Shown piece after piece: positions 21,478-32,726 of a stretch of DNA of 64,000 nt (position 1 is its first letter; every line of letters begins with the position of its first letter). The position numbers and the translations under genes were made by a program. The notes beneath the pieces are model-generated. The model saw only the letters and a program-made list of their open reading frames with translations. It had not been told where the DNA came from and made no database searches. The stretch is from Volvox africanus (Eukaryota > Chlorophyta > Chlorophyceae > Chlamydomonadales > Volvocaceae). Location of the stretch: the NCBI GenBank assembly GCA_030268105.1, contig BSDZ01000101.1, positions 1,054,001 to 1,118,000 on the forward strand, given 5' to 3'.

Positions 21478-23195
21478 CTATCGGCAGTGCGGTGCAGGGC
21501 GAGAGGGCTGCTCCCCAGCAGCACAACCCTCGCCACCACTATCACCACCACTATCACCATATGATGGATGGTGGAGGTGGTGACTTCGCAGCCTTGACTA
21601 ATACGCCACTCCACTCCACGCAAACGCAAACGCAAACGCAAACGCAAAGGAAGTACCACCAGAGGCCACACCTGCCACCGCTGCCGGCCTAAGCCCTTAG
21701 TCCATCTATCACATCAGAAGAGATCAACCGAGGTCAGCCGCAACTGCAGCCGCAACTGCCGTGGGGTCTGGCTAATCGGGAAGCAGCGCCATCACCCACA
21801 AACTCCATTGCTGACACTTGCTCCAATAGCGTTCAGTGATTCAGCAGCAACCAGCTGAAGCTGATCTGTATCCAAAATCACATCGCCTTTTGCAGGCGGG
21901 CGGACTCCCCCCCCCTTCACACACAACATTTAACACCGCGGCGGTACAAAGCAAATGCCCTACAGGCACTCCAAAGCCCTATATTCCATTGCGGACAGGC
22001 TCCAGGCTCCTCGGTGGTGGAAGGCCCATAGTGGATGTGTCTGGTACTTAACATTCTAAGGCTGTGGCGACTGGCAAGATGGTTGCACCTCAGAAAAGCC
22101 TCACATTCACGTTCACATTCAGACACCGGAAGAAGCGCCGATAGCGCGACGCAGATCGGACGGACGGACGGACGGACGGACACATCGATACACAGAATGG
22201 GCCGGTTTGGTGGTGGGTACCCTAGCAGTCCACCACCGGCGGTTCAGCTTTCAGCCGCCCTAACCCGGGCAAAACAAAGAGAGGAAAACGGCTCCGTTCT
22301 AGCATTCCCGAGCTGCACTTTGGGTGAGCCTTATGGCCTGCACGGTAAGGTCTCCACCTTTCCCACACAAGTGAGTTGGCGCACAATCACGAATGCAGAT
22401 GCTCACACACCGCAATACCGGCCACATGCTGATATCGGGCCACGGTGGTGCAGGCTTGCATATGCACTTGGGTGTACGTGTGTACGTGTATGTGTGTACG
22501 TGTATGTGTGTGTCTGGTAGAGAGAGAAAGAAAGGGGGGATGAGAAAGCAAATGCACCACGTCCCTGCAAACCGCGCGGTTGCAGTCGAGCCCCCCTCAT
22601 TTCCCCCTCTCCTCCCCCCCGTCCGTCTCTGCCAGCCAGCCTGATCACCCCCCCCCCCAATATGCGCAGCAGAGGTGTCATTGAGTTCCCGCAGCCGCTC
22701 ATAAAGTCGCCTTCCCTTCACTTTTCCATTTCATGCGTAAGCGCATGTCCGAACGCGGATGTGGTATGTATTTACATCTCTATGTCTCTGGTTGCCAGCA
22801 ACGTGTCACGAAGCATATTTCCGGCCCCCGCCAGGCTCCTCTCCCTCCCTCTATCCCTCCTTGCCGGCCCCCCTTCCGCCCCAACGCCCCCGCCCGGATT
22901 TCCTGGAAGGAGCGATGGAAGCTCAATTCGCCCCTCTTGTGGTGGAGAAGACGGGGCGGACAGGGCGGTAGTTTAAGGTGAGGGGAGGAAGGGGTGGCAG
23001 GGCGAATACACACACACGTGCGACGTCATACTGCTGCAGCTGTAGAGAAGCTGCTGAGGAGTGGAACCATCATCATCATCATCATTAGGGGCCGCCGGTG
23101 ATGACCATTGTCGGATGATGAGGCGGGGCGGCCAGGCCCCTGAAGAAGGGGGGGAAGTCCAGTTGGGAGGCGCGCGGGGGCAAAGCCGCTCTCTG
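21478..23195. other. repeat-rich stretch without a supported gene
   Basis: Contains (CGCAAA)n near 21620, (GGAC)n at 22157-22180 and GTACGTGTATGTGTG runs near 22470-22510. A plus-strand stretch before a GTAAGG at 22345 could be an exon, but nothing joins to it. Confidence 0.35.
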
Positions 23196-26100
23196 TCAGT
23201 GGGTCACTGTACCCAAGCTGGTTAGATCATCCAGATCCCGCCAAATGTCGTCATCTAGGTCAGGCTCAGGCTCAGGCTCCGACGGCGTCACCACGCCAGC
23301 GGCAGCAGTAGCAGCAGTGATACCAATCTTGGGGACGGCGGCAGTGGCATCGGGGGGGGTATCCGCGGCGGGCAGCACCTGGGCGGCGGAGTCGGCCTCA
23401 GAAGCCAGCTTACTGTGTGGCGGCAGCGGCGCATACGACAGTAGCTTGGCGGCGTCCACCGCAAGGGCCGCGTTCGTTGGGCCGGTGGCTTTACCCACCC
23501 CAAGCACTGCATCCTCACCAGCTACCTGCATTGTGCCACCACCACCACCGCCACCACCACCACCACTACCATGGGGTTGCAATACGGCCCCATCGCTATC
23601 CCGGGCAAACGGGCCTGGCCCCCGGGGCACCGCACTGCAAGGCGTCACGCACAAGGCAGCAGGGGCCGCCGCGTCTCCCTCATCCGGAAGCTCAACTCCC
23701 CGGTCAGCATCACCTCCACTATCGCCGCCACCAAACGTCTGCGTAAGCAGTGCGACACGATTTGTCGCTCCGAAACCAGCCGCCGCCGCAGACGCGATGT
23801 GTCCGGCACTGCACCCTGCACTGCTGACGCCTGAGAGGGCTTGATCGTGCGGTACAGGCTTATCAGCAGCAGGAATCATGTGCGCAGCTCTAACGCCAGT
23901 GTTCTCCGCGACATTTGGGTCAGCTGCAGTCAACGCGGCGGCACGGCGGCCACCTGCAAACTCATGCTCCGTCGATTCATCGCACGTCCCTCGACCTTCG
24001 CTGCGCTCTTTGCGACGCGTCTGGCCCTCAATCTGACTGCGGTTGCGAGGCTCCTGTTGCCTCCCGATCGGCTGATGCCCGTGGGATCTACCGGAAAGGT
24101 GGTGATGGTGGTGGACAGGTTGGTGACGGTGCTGGTGCTCGTGAGTGCGATTTGTATGATGGCCACAGCGGTGCTGCTCCTGATCTAGCACCTGCTCCTG
24201 CGGCTGTTGCTGTGGCTGCCGCCGCCGGGGGGGATCCTGGGCAAGCGCCACCGTGTCCGCCGCCGCCGCCGCCGCCGCCGCCTCTGTAAGGGTCTCCGGA
24301 GCTGAACCTGCGTCTCCGCGCACGGGAAACCGCGTGCCGTTGCCCCAGAGGATGCCCTCGTCGATGACCACATCCGCATCAGCGGCGGCGGCGGCCGCCA
24401 CTGCGGCGGCAACCGCAGCGGACAGCTGTTGATGCTTGTAATGTTCGGAGGTTGACAGTGGCGGCGGCGGCGGCAGCGGCGGTGGCGGCAGTGTCTGGTG
24501 GCTAGAGGCCTGAGAAGGCAATGGTGGGGTTTGCAGCGGCTGCGGCGGCAGAGGTTGTACCGTCGGGCGTCGTGAGTGCGAATACTCCGGTGCTCCACCC
24601 AGCGGCGGGGAGGACGCGCAAGGGCGGGAAACATGTCCCGGCTGCTTCTGCTGGCGGGGTCGCACGTGGGCGTGGTAATGGTCGTGAGGTGAGCGTTGCC
24701 GCCGCTGGACGTGAGGCTGTTGCTGCAAGTTACGCCGTCTCGCCTGCCCAACGGAATCGGCATCGGCAGCTGTTCCACATGCGCGTTGCCCCCCTGATGT
24801 TGCGGGCGCTGCCGCCAGCACTGGATCCTCTGCCCAAACCACCTGGCTAGGTGCCACTGGAGCTGCTAATTTTGATTTCGAGGAGCTGGATCCAGAATCG
24901 GTGTCCGAGCTGGACCCAGAATCACAGGAGCTGCTGCTGTCACCGGATTCAGATCCAGAGCTGGAACTCGAATCCGAGTCGGATCCGGATCCTGATTGGT
25001 ACACGGGACCCTTGCCGACTACAGGGATGCCCGTCGCTCCAATACAGCCTCCCGCCCCGGCCTGGCGGCATCCAACCATGATGGGCACCCCTACCGACGC
25101 CCCCGCATCTGCTGCCACCGCTACCGCCGGCGCCAGCGGCATGCCAGCGCCACCAGATCCACAGCCGGCGCTGCAGTCCATGTCGGCGTCACGATGCCGG
25201 CCTCGCCCGCTGCCAGTGAACGCCATCCGGTCACGCCCCTCATCACGAGCCACAGGCCCTTGGCTGCTAATGCCGCCGCTGCCGCTGCCGCCGCCGCCAC
25301 CGCCACCGCCACGATAAACATATCGCCCTTCCCGCCCCAAGTCGCGCTCCCTGGAGCGTGAGCGCTCCCGTCCGCTATCGCCGCCTCCAAGGCCACCATC
25401 CCGGGTGTCCCGCGCTGGCCCGCGCTCCCGCCGATCCGAGATTCCGCCTCCGCCTCCGCCTCCGCCACCCTCAGCGTCACGTCCGTCCCTGCCTCGGTCG
25501 CGCTCCTTCTCCCGACCCATGTCACGCTCCCGGCAGTCCCGTGGCTCGTCCCTATAACGGCCCCCGGCTCCACCTCCACTTCCCCCACCATTTCCGCGCT
25601 CCCTCTCGCCCCTATCCGCAGCCCGCTCCCGGCCCTCTCTCCGAATTGCGGTGCGCACCTGCCAGCTCCGTTCCCTCCCCTCTCTCTCTCTCTCCCTCTC
25701 TCTCTCCCTCTCTCGCTCTCTCTGTCTCTCCCGCTCTCTCTCCCTCTCCCTCTCTCTCTCCCTCTCCCTCTCTCTCTCCCTCTCCCTCTCCCTCTCCCGC
25801 TCTCTCTCCCTGTCCCTCTCAATATCTTTACGATCCCTCTCTCGCTCCCGCTCCCCGCCTCCAGAACGCTCCAGACGGTCCCTCTCGCCTCCCCCTCGTT
25901 CCCGATCCCGGTCTCTATCCCTGGAGCGTTCTAGATCTCGCTCCCGGTCCCGATCCCGGTCCCGGGAGCGCTCGTGATCGTTACCTCTGTAGTCCCGGTC
26001 GTGACTGCGGTCACGATCGGAATCCCTGGACCGCATGAAATCTACAGGACGGTCTGGGTAGACGCTACTGCTGCAACCGGCGCCTCCACCGCGTTCCCTG

Positions 26101-26862
26101 GAGCGGTCTCCGTCCCGCGGATGCACATGCAGCAACGGTGGTGGCGGCGCCGGCGTTGGCACCGCTGCCAGTGGCGCCGAGAGGAGCCCTCGCCGCTCTG
26201 GATGCTCACTGGCGGATTCGCCCTCGGGCGCTCCCGCCACGCCGCTCATTCCGTACCCGCAGCCCCCGTACCCCCGCGCTCCATCCATCGCATGGTCTCG
26301 TTCCCGCATGTGCGGTGTTTCTCCTCGCGAGTCTCTGCATGTGTTTAATGTACGACGTTAGTAAAACGACACGGCTTAGAATCGGTTGCGGTTTTAGGTA
26401 AGTAGATTGCTATGTCTCGGGTAAAAGTACGAGTGTAGCTCCAAAACCACCTTGATTAAGAGCCATAACAATCAAGGACGAAGGTCTACTTCAAGGGTTC
26501 GGCAAGGGGCTCCTCCATCTCTTTGCTTCTTAGAGGAGGAGGTCGACCAAGAAAGGCTGACGAATGCTTTGCTTTGCACGGGCCACCAGGCACCCCGTCC
26601 CTGACCAAGCAAACACACGCACCGGTCGTCAAGTGCATTGGGCCCGCCTGGACGCAACACAGCCGCTGCAGTTGCCGCTGGTACAGCGGAAGCCGTAGCA
26701 ATGGCGGGGGTGTTGCTCACGGCGCCGCCGCCGCCGCCGGCTGCGGACCTCGCCGCGCGGTAGGCATCTCTGTCCGCCTCTAGAAGGCCCGATAACCGCC
26801 GCCGCCCGTCGTCCACTTCTGGCAGCTGCGACAGCGAGTTGTGCGGCACTAGGGCATGATGC

Positions 26863-26898
<36 letters not shown>

Positions 26899-29800
26899 AA
26901 GGTAAAACCACCTCCGCTGCCTCCCGAGCAAGTCGTCGTGGCGGCGGTGCTGACAGCGACGGTGGCGGCGGCAGAAAGGGAACAATGACCAGTAGGCTTC
27001 GCGGCAAACGATGCTGACTGCAGCGGAGGCGGCGGAGGAGTGGAGGCCTCGCGTGATCGCTCCCCCTCGTCAAGTGCTACATCTGCCGGTGACCCACGGG
27101 CCTCCTCGCCGCCGCCGTCGCCACCAGAGAGAGCTGTCCGATCCTCGGTGGAGAAGCCGGTCACTGCCGGCGTTGCTCCATCCTCATCGGCTCCGGCGGC
27201 GCCAAAGACGTGTACAGGCATCGGAGCAACAGCCGTTGCAGCGGTGGCAGCAGTAGCAGCAGCTGCAGCAGCAACGCTATCTTCCACGGCTGCGGCGGCA
27301 GCGGCGGCTTCCTTTTGTTGCTTCTCCTTTTGGCGTCTGGCGTCCTCGTCCTGCAGGGATGGTCACGCAACAGCACGCACACCACCCGTCAGCCATACAT
27401 GGCTGAGACCCCAAGATGCAAGCAGAGCTTCTCGGGGCAAGAACCAGGAAGGAGGAAGCGTGATGCAGAACGAGTCCCTCAGCATGTGGCCCCCGGTGAG
27501 ACGTAACGCAAAAAACGTTTACACCAAGGATCTGAAGGGAAACGGAGACAAACACGCAAGCCCTAAGAGGTCCAGTCGCGCCGCGCCATGTATTAGCGCC
27601 CCTTACTGGGGTGTACAGGTGTAGAGGTGTAGAGGCATGGAGCTGAGGCTGTGGAGGAGGTGCCACGGAGCGACTCGGAAGCGGGGGCCCTGGGGCCTCC
27701 TCCCCGTCCCGGTCTTGCGACCTCTTCCCCCACCGCACACGCGATGAAGCCCCCCCTTCAGCAACCACATGTACACTTCAGCCATACACAGCCACATGTA
27801 CACTTCAGCCATACACAGCCACATGTACACTTCAGTCGTGTACCACCCGCCCAGGCGGATGGCGTTACGTATATCGCAAGGACAGCAGTTTGCGTGGGAG
27901 GAGGGTCTGTGTTGTACTATGTTGATAGGACCCGATTGAGATTCGAGCGGCCTTCACAGGTTGTGGCAAGGGTTATTGGTTGACGTTGGTTGACCACGTC
28001 ATCCCGAAAGTGGGCGAACCGCAACGCCCACGGTCCCAGGCGCCCAAGGTCCAAGGCGCCGCATGGGCAACTTTGCGCCCCATGTGCGCCTTTCCTTCCT
28101 CATGTTCCTGACTTTTGTACTGTGCGGTGGCGCTTCCCGCCGCCGCCGACGCATCGATATGGGAGGTAACTATAACCCCTAGGCAACCCGCATCCCGGGC
28201 CGACATTCCTTGATTAAGATGTGTCCGAGGTTCGGTTCCTGCGTCTAAGCTAGGACTGCGGTTTAGGCCGCCTTAAACCCACAACCCTAAGTGGATACGA
28301 TGCACGCCGGACACATCGCCATACAGATATCGGTCTGGATCTGCCCCTCCCCCGGTCTCGCTCTCATTGCTCTGATTGCTCTCATCGCGGGTTGCATGCC
28401 CCTGATTTACCTACTTCTCCACACCTCCCTGTGGGCAACTCCTCGCCTTACCTCAAACGCCCTGTACAGCCGCTCACAAACACTGAGCCGCAGGTCGGTC
28501 ACCAGCAGTCGCCGAGCAGAATCCATGAGGGCCACTCCCGCCCGCAGCGCCTCGCGCTCCGGCAGGCCGCCTGGGAACCGGGCCACCTTCTCAAACTTGA
28601 GCTACGAGGAGGCGGAGAGGACCAAGAGGAGAACCAAGAGGAGAACCAAGAGGACGACGTGAGAGGGTCAAAAAGGGAACCGACAGGGGGAGGCTGCCTT
28701 GCAATCATGGAAAGGAAAGGCTCACGTCCGGGGATGATGGGGCTCGAGAACAGGGGGCCAGAGACATGAGGTACCGGCCTGCATCATGACGCCCGTGAGG
28801 GTGTACATAATGCTGTGGACTCTTGGGCTTTGATCCTCTTTTATCAGCAGCTGTGCATTCCCGTCCCGGCAGAGCACACAGAGAAGGTGGTGGAAGAGCG
28901 CGTGGTTCCCCCTAGGGTCGTACGCCATTCCATTCCAATCTTCAATTCACCCCATGCCTTCGTTCTTAAATCCGGTCTCTCCTAACTGCACTGCCTGCCT
29001 TGTCCACCAGCCACACATCTGCCACCCACGCCCTGCCACCCACGCCCTGCCAGGGCGACCCGCAGCCTCAAGACCCCTTTACCCCTCTCTCTCCCTCCGC
29101 TCCTTTCCGCCATCTTACCGCGAATTTAAAGCGCCAGTCCGAAGCGCGGAACATCTCCAGCGCCTGACCCGCTGCCCGGCAGTACGGTCCGTGCAGCAGG
29201 CGCCGGTCGAAGTTCCAAAAGAAGACCAGGGTGGAGAAGCTGATGCTCTGCGGGGCGGCGGTGGTTCGGCGGTAGTGGTGGTTCGGAATGTGCGGCATAG
29301 AGCATTGGCGTGCGAGGAGGAATTGGCAGGCAAAAGAATGGCGCTGGATGGTTGGCGCGGTTGTTTGGGTGGCATCCTGCTTTCCGCGGGCGGGTAGTGC
29401 AGGAAGTAGGCTGGGTGGTGTGGCCTGGATGGTGTGACCCGTGGACTTATCGTTCCGGCTCCAGGGGGGGGGGTCAGGGAGGTCCGACCCTCGTTGATCA
29501 AACCCTCGTCTTATTGCTGAAGCCATTTTAATTTCCAAGATTGCAATTCAATATATTTATATATACGTATATGATTTATATATTATGTATTTATGTATTT
29601 ATATATGTATATGTATATATACATATATACCGAAACAAAAACAATTTTGTTTAAATATCTTTGATATATATATATAGATATAGATATATCAGTTAGTAAT
29701 GTTTTCAAGAGCTAGTCGTTTTTATCGGATTCTTAAAGATATTTAAACAAATTTGTTTTTATTTCGGTTTTTCGCGTAAGTGCCTCCGTTATCCTGATTC

Positions 29801-32178
29801 CAGTGATGCCCTGGCCCTAGCCCTGGCCCTGTTCATTCATATCGTACCTTATACCGGATGTACGCCTCCATCTGCCTATATATGCCGGGGCTCCCCTGAG
29901 TCAAGCTGTCAACATACGCGAGCCAGCTCACCAGGGAAACATACACGCCCACACCTGCACACATACACATACACACATACACATACGCATACACACATAC
30001 ACATACGCATACACACATACACATACACACCTGCATCGTGTCGCGGTCGTTGGATCCGAAGCGGCCTCCCCGCATCACCTGAAGTCCGATTCGAAGGAGC
30101 GTACAAGATAAGGAGGGGAGGCGGATAAGGAGGGGAGGCAATGGTGTGTTAGCAGACACACGGGAGAGTTCGGGGAGGGGTTGTTCAGGGAGGGCCGGGG
30201 GGGGACAGAAGTGCCAAACTAGAGCAAAGGGAAATGGGGTCTCATGCGCAGGAAGAAGTGAGAGGGTTACCGCTGGCTGCTTGCAGTACGGCAATCCCCG
30301 TGTAGTAAGAACTTGACGCACTTGATGGGGTGGTAGAACATGCGCGTGCGACGACGATGATGATGGTGATGGTGATGATGATAATGTCTACCTCCCAGTC
30401 TACCTACAACGTCTCCCCTATAACCCCGCCCATCATTTTCAACTCTTTTAACTTTTCTCAACCTGCCTTCATTGGACCAAGTCGGCGGACAACGTTCCCC
30501 GGCTGAACCCACGAAACCATCTGCCGTACCTCGTGCATGGTGTCATTGGAGTAGTTGAAGAGCACCCCATTCTTGTACGTTCGGTTGATATCCCGCAAGC
30601 TAGGGTTGACGGGAGGGGCTCGGATTACGGCGGGGGCTGCACGGGGGGCACAGGGGGAAGGGGGAGGCATCTAAAGGTGGGCGGTGCGAAGAAGGGGAGC
30701 CGAAGAAAGAATGGCGCGAGACGTTATCCGTACAAAATACAAGACGGAAAATTTACTCTTGCAACCATGCCCCCATGCAAACAAACAACAAACACCTGCG
30801 AGCTGACCAGTAGCGGAGTTGACGCCTTAGTTGATTCGGCAGATTCCGCTGGATGCTGGTGGTGGGTGCTGAACCTGGGAAAACCACTGATTTCGGAGAA
30901 GTCGGCATGGGAGACTGGATGAGGGTGCCCCGAAATACCGGGGAAGGTAGGGACTGCCAGGTTAGTGGCCACGGGTGATGTACCCCCCTATCCTACACAC
31001 TACACACAACAAACACGATCAGCCCCCGACGAAGTACGCCATGATCAACGACCAACGAATAACTTCTAACGCCCACGATGTCCACACCACGTGTCAAACA
31101 CACCGTCCATTTGTGCGGGCGCGGGCGCTGGACGACCCATCTGCGCGTCCAATCTCCTCTCCCTTGAGCGAATTGCGTCGCGATCGATCAACGAAGGCCG
31201 TTCCCTGGAGCGATCTCGCTCTCGCTCAGAGCCCCGCCCGCCAGAGCCCTGGCCCCCGCGGTCGTACAACGTCCGCCGAGGTTCCCGTGAACGCTCCCTG
31301 GAGTGGTCCCGTTCCCAATCACCGGCCCCGCCCCGCTCCCTGGAGCGGTCACGATCCCGGTCGCGTGGGTCTCCACGCTGCCCGCGGTGTGAGTAGCCGC
31401 CCCCGGCGCCCGCCGCGGCCCCGCCGCCGCCACCACCACGGTCGACGGGACGATCGCGTGAGTCGCGGTGAGCTTCGCCGTCACGTGGCTCGTGATCGTC
31501 CCGGTCTGCGACATCCTCGGCTGCAGTCGTGAAAGGACCGCCCTGGGCTCCGCTGCTGCGCGCTCCTCCTGCGCCTCCACCTCTGCCAGCTGCTCCCACA
31601 CGCAACTCGTTATCCACCACATTGTCCCGCACGCGGTCGCGGCGATCTCGCTCGGGCTCGTGCGGCTCAGATCTGCGTCGGCTGCCGGGGCATCAGGAAA
31701 GGGGTAACGGAGGACGTCATTTGGACGTTAGTGGTTTACTCGTTAGCCCTTGCACGCGCGGGGTAGGCGAGCAGAGGCCCGGGAGGAGAGGACGAACGGG
31801 ACTTGGTAGACAGCAGCAGCCGTCACTACCATCACACAACCCCCCCATCATCATCGCCACTCCCAGCTGCTGACAATCCCGCTGTGCCTATCTCCAATAG
31901 CTCCACCTTCCAGTACGTTAACAGTCGCGACAACTGGAGCACTGAATGTCCACTCCACGCCGTCCTTCACGTCGCCGTCACCGTCGCTATCCGCCCCTTG
32001 GGTCGATCCATGGCCCGGCACTGACCCATGGGCCTACCCTGTCAACTTTGCCTCGCGCGCACCTGGCTACATCGCGCTCCACTGACGCCGTGCGCTCCCA
32101 GGAAGGGGCCCCTGCGCTCCCGGCTGCGGAGGTAGTGGCGGCTGCGCCAGCGCCACCTGCGGACACAAAGGGCTCCAT
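23196..32178 (-). CDS. DCD-domain protein with giant Arg-Asp/Arg-Glu-rich regions
   Basis: Exons 31672-31088, 30599-30530, 30078-30031, 29895-29848, 29247-29119, 28601-28452, 27350-26623 and 26334-23196 join in phase, giving at least 1631 residues. Exons two to six form a DCD (development and cell death) domain: NGVLFNYSNDTMHEV and GGRFGSND match the 'GxIFxxxxxTxxEC...LFG' start, STLVFFWNFDRRLLHGP matches 'LFLFNYxxRxLHGI', and KVARFPGGLPE matches the following strand. The N-terminal exon is rich in RDRDRSRERG; the last exon (1046 codons) starts with RD/RE runs including a long ER repeat and ends in an acidic tail (DLDDDIWRDLDDL). DCD proteins are plant/algal stress and cell-death factors; RD/RE runs are typical of RNA-processing proteins. 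The 5' end is uncertain: the ATG at 32178 and an exon near 32.0-31.86 kb (DGVEWTFSAPVVATV) probably belong, as does the weak donor into 31672. Confidence 0.75.
25680..25850. repeat. CT-rich polypyrimidine tract inside coding exon
   Basis: CTCTCTCTCC and CTCCCT units encode the Glu-Arg repeat of the DCD-domain protein on the minus strand. On the plus strand the same DNA opens Ser-Leu and Arg-Ser frames. Confidence 0.9.
26863..26894. repeat. (CTG)n trinucleotide run, polyglutamine on the coding strand
   Basis: About ten units, encoding ten consecutive Gln in exon 27350-26623 of the DCD-domain gene. Confidence 0.9.
27758..27837. repeat. 27-bp tandem repeat
   Basis: Nearly three copies of a unit containing ACACAGCCACATGTACACTT. 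It lies in the 1.1-kb intron between the sixth and seventh exons of the DCD-domain gene. Confidence 0.9.
29630..29767. mobile_element. foldback/MITE-like element, 35-bp terminal inverted repeats
   Basis: The left arm, 29630-29664, begins CCGAAACAAAAACAATTTTG. The right arm, 29733-29767, is its reverse complement with three mismatches. The 68 bp between them are AT-rich with TATAGATATAG runs. It is non-coding and sits in an intron of the DCD-domain gene. Size, terminal inverted repeats and AT content fit a miniature inverted-repeat element; no clear target-site duplication was seen. Confidence 0.75.
29941..30030. repeat. ACATACACATACGCATAC repeat
   Basis: CA-rich repeat with ACATAC and GCATAC units in a DCD-gene intron, directly next to the donor of the 30078-30031 exon. 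Confidence 0.9.
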
Positions 32179-32726
32179 CTCTCATCAATTGCTCTTCAGG
32201 ATTCGCAAAAACATCGTAATCGCAATCGCGAATCGTTAAATCCAACCTAGGGTTGGGGTGTGGGGGCTCTAATTTAATACCGCTGGACAACTGCCTCAGA
32301 GGCAATAAGACTCCACTTCACTTCGAGTCTAAGGCATCATTGAGTAGCTGCCCTGCGCGGTGCGCTGTGCTGTCTTGAGGTGCAATGCGTCGTGGCGTGA
32401 TGTGCTATGTAGTCCCGTGCGATGCGGGATGATGTATTACGACGTGTGCGTGCTGCGTTTTAGGCTTTTCACTGGCCACTACCGCAATTGTATTGTGACC
32501 GCAATTGTAACATTACGGTGTACGACCAGCCCATGGCCCTAGGCGTGCCCTAGTCAAGCTCGCTTACGCCATCGGCATTCCCGGCTAGGCTTGGGAACCA
32601 AGCGCTTACGTCAGGAGGGCTAAACCCCGCGTAAAACCTTCAAGAGGCGAGCCGTACATGCCTTACAAACGCTGTGCGGGGCGGAAATAGCTAGAAATTG
32701 CTATAAGGATAGGCCAGGTACAGCTG

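Noticed and set aside
25358..26038. Plus-strand SR-protein-like frames
   Set aside because: Antisense shadow of the minus-strand RD/RE exon, which is far longer and has phase-consistent splicing.
28722..28928. Natural-looking minus frame (HALFHHLLCVLCRDGNAQLL)
   Set aside because: At first taken as an exon, but its boundaries do not fit in phase, and the DCD domain reads through smoothly when 29119 is joined directly to 28601, so it is treated as intronic.
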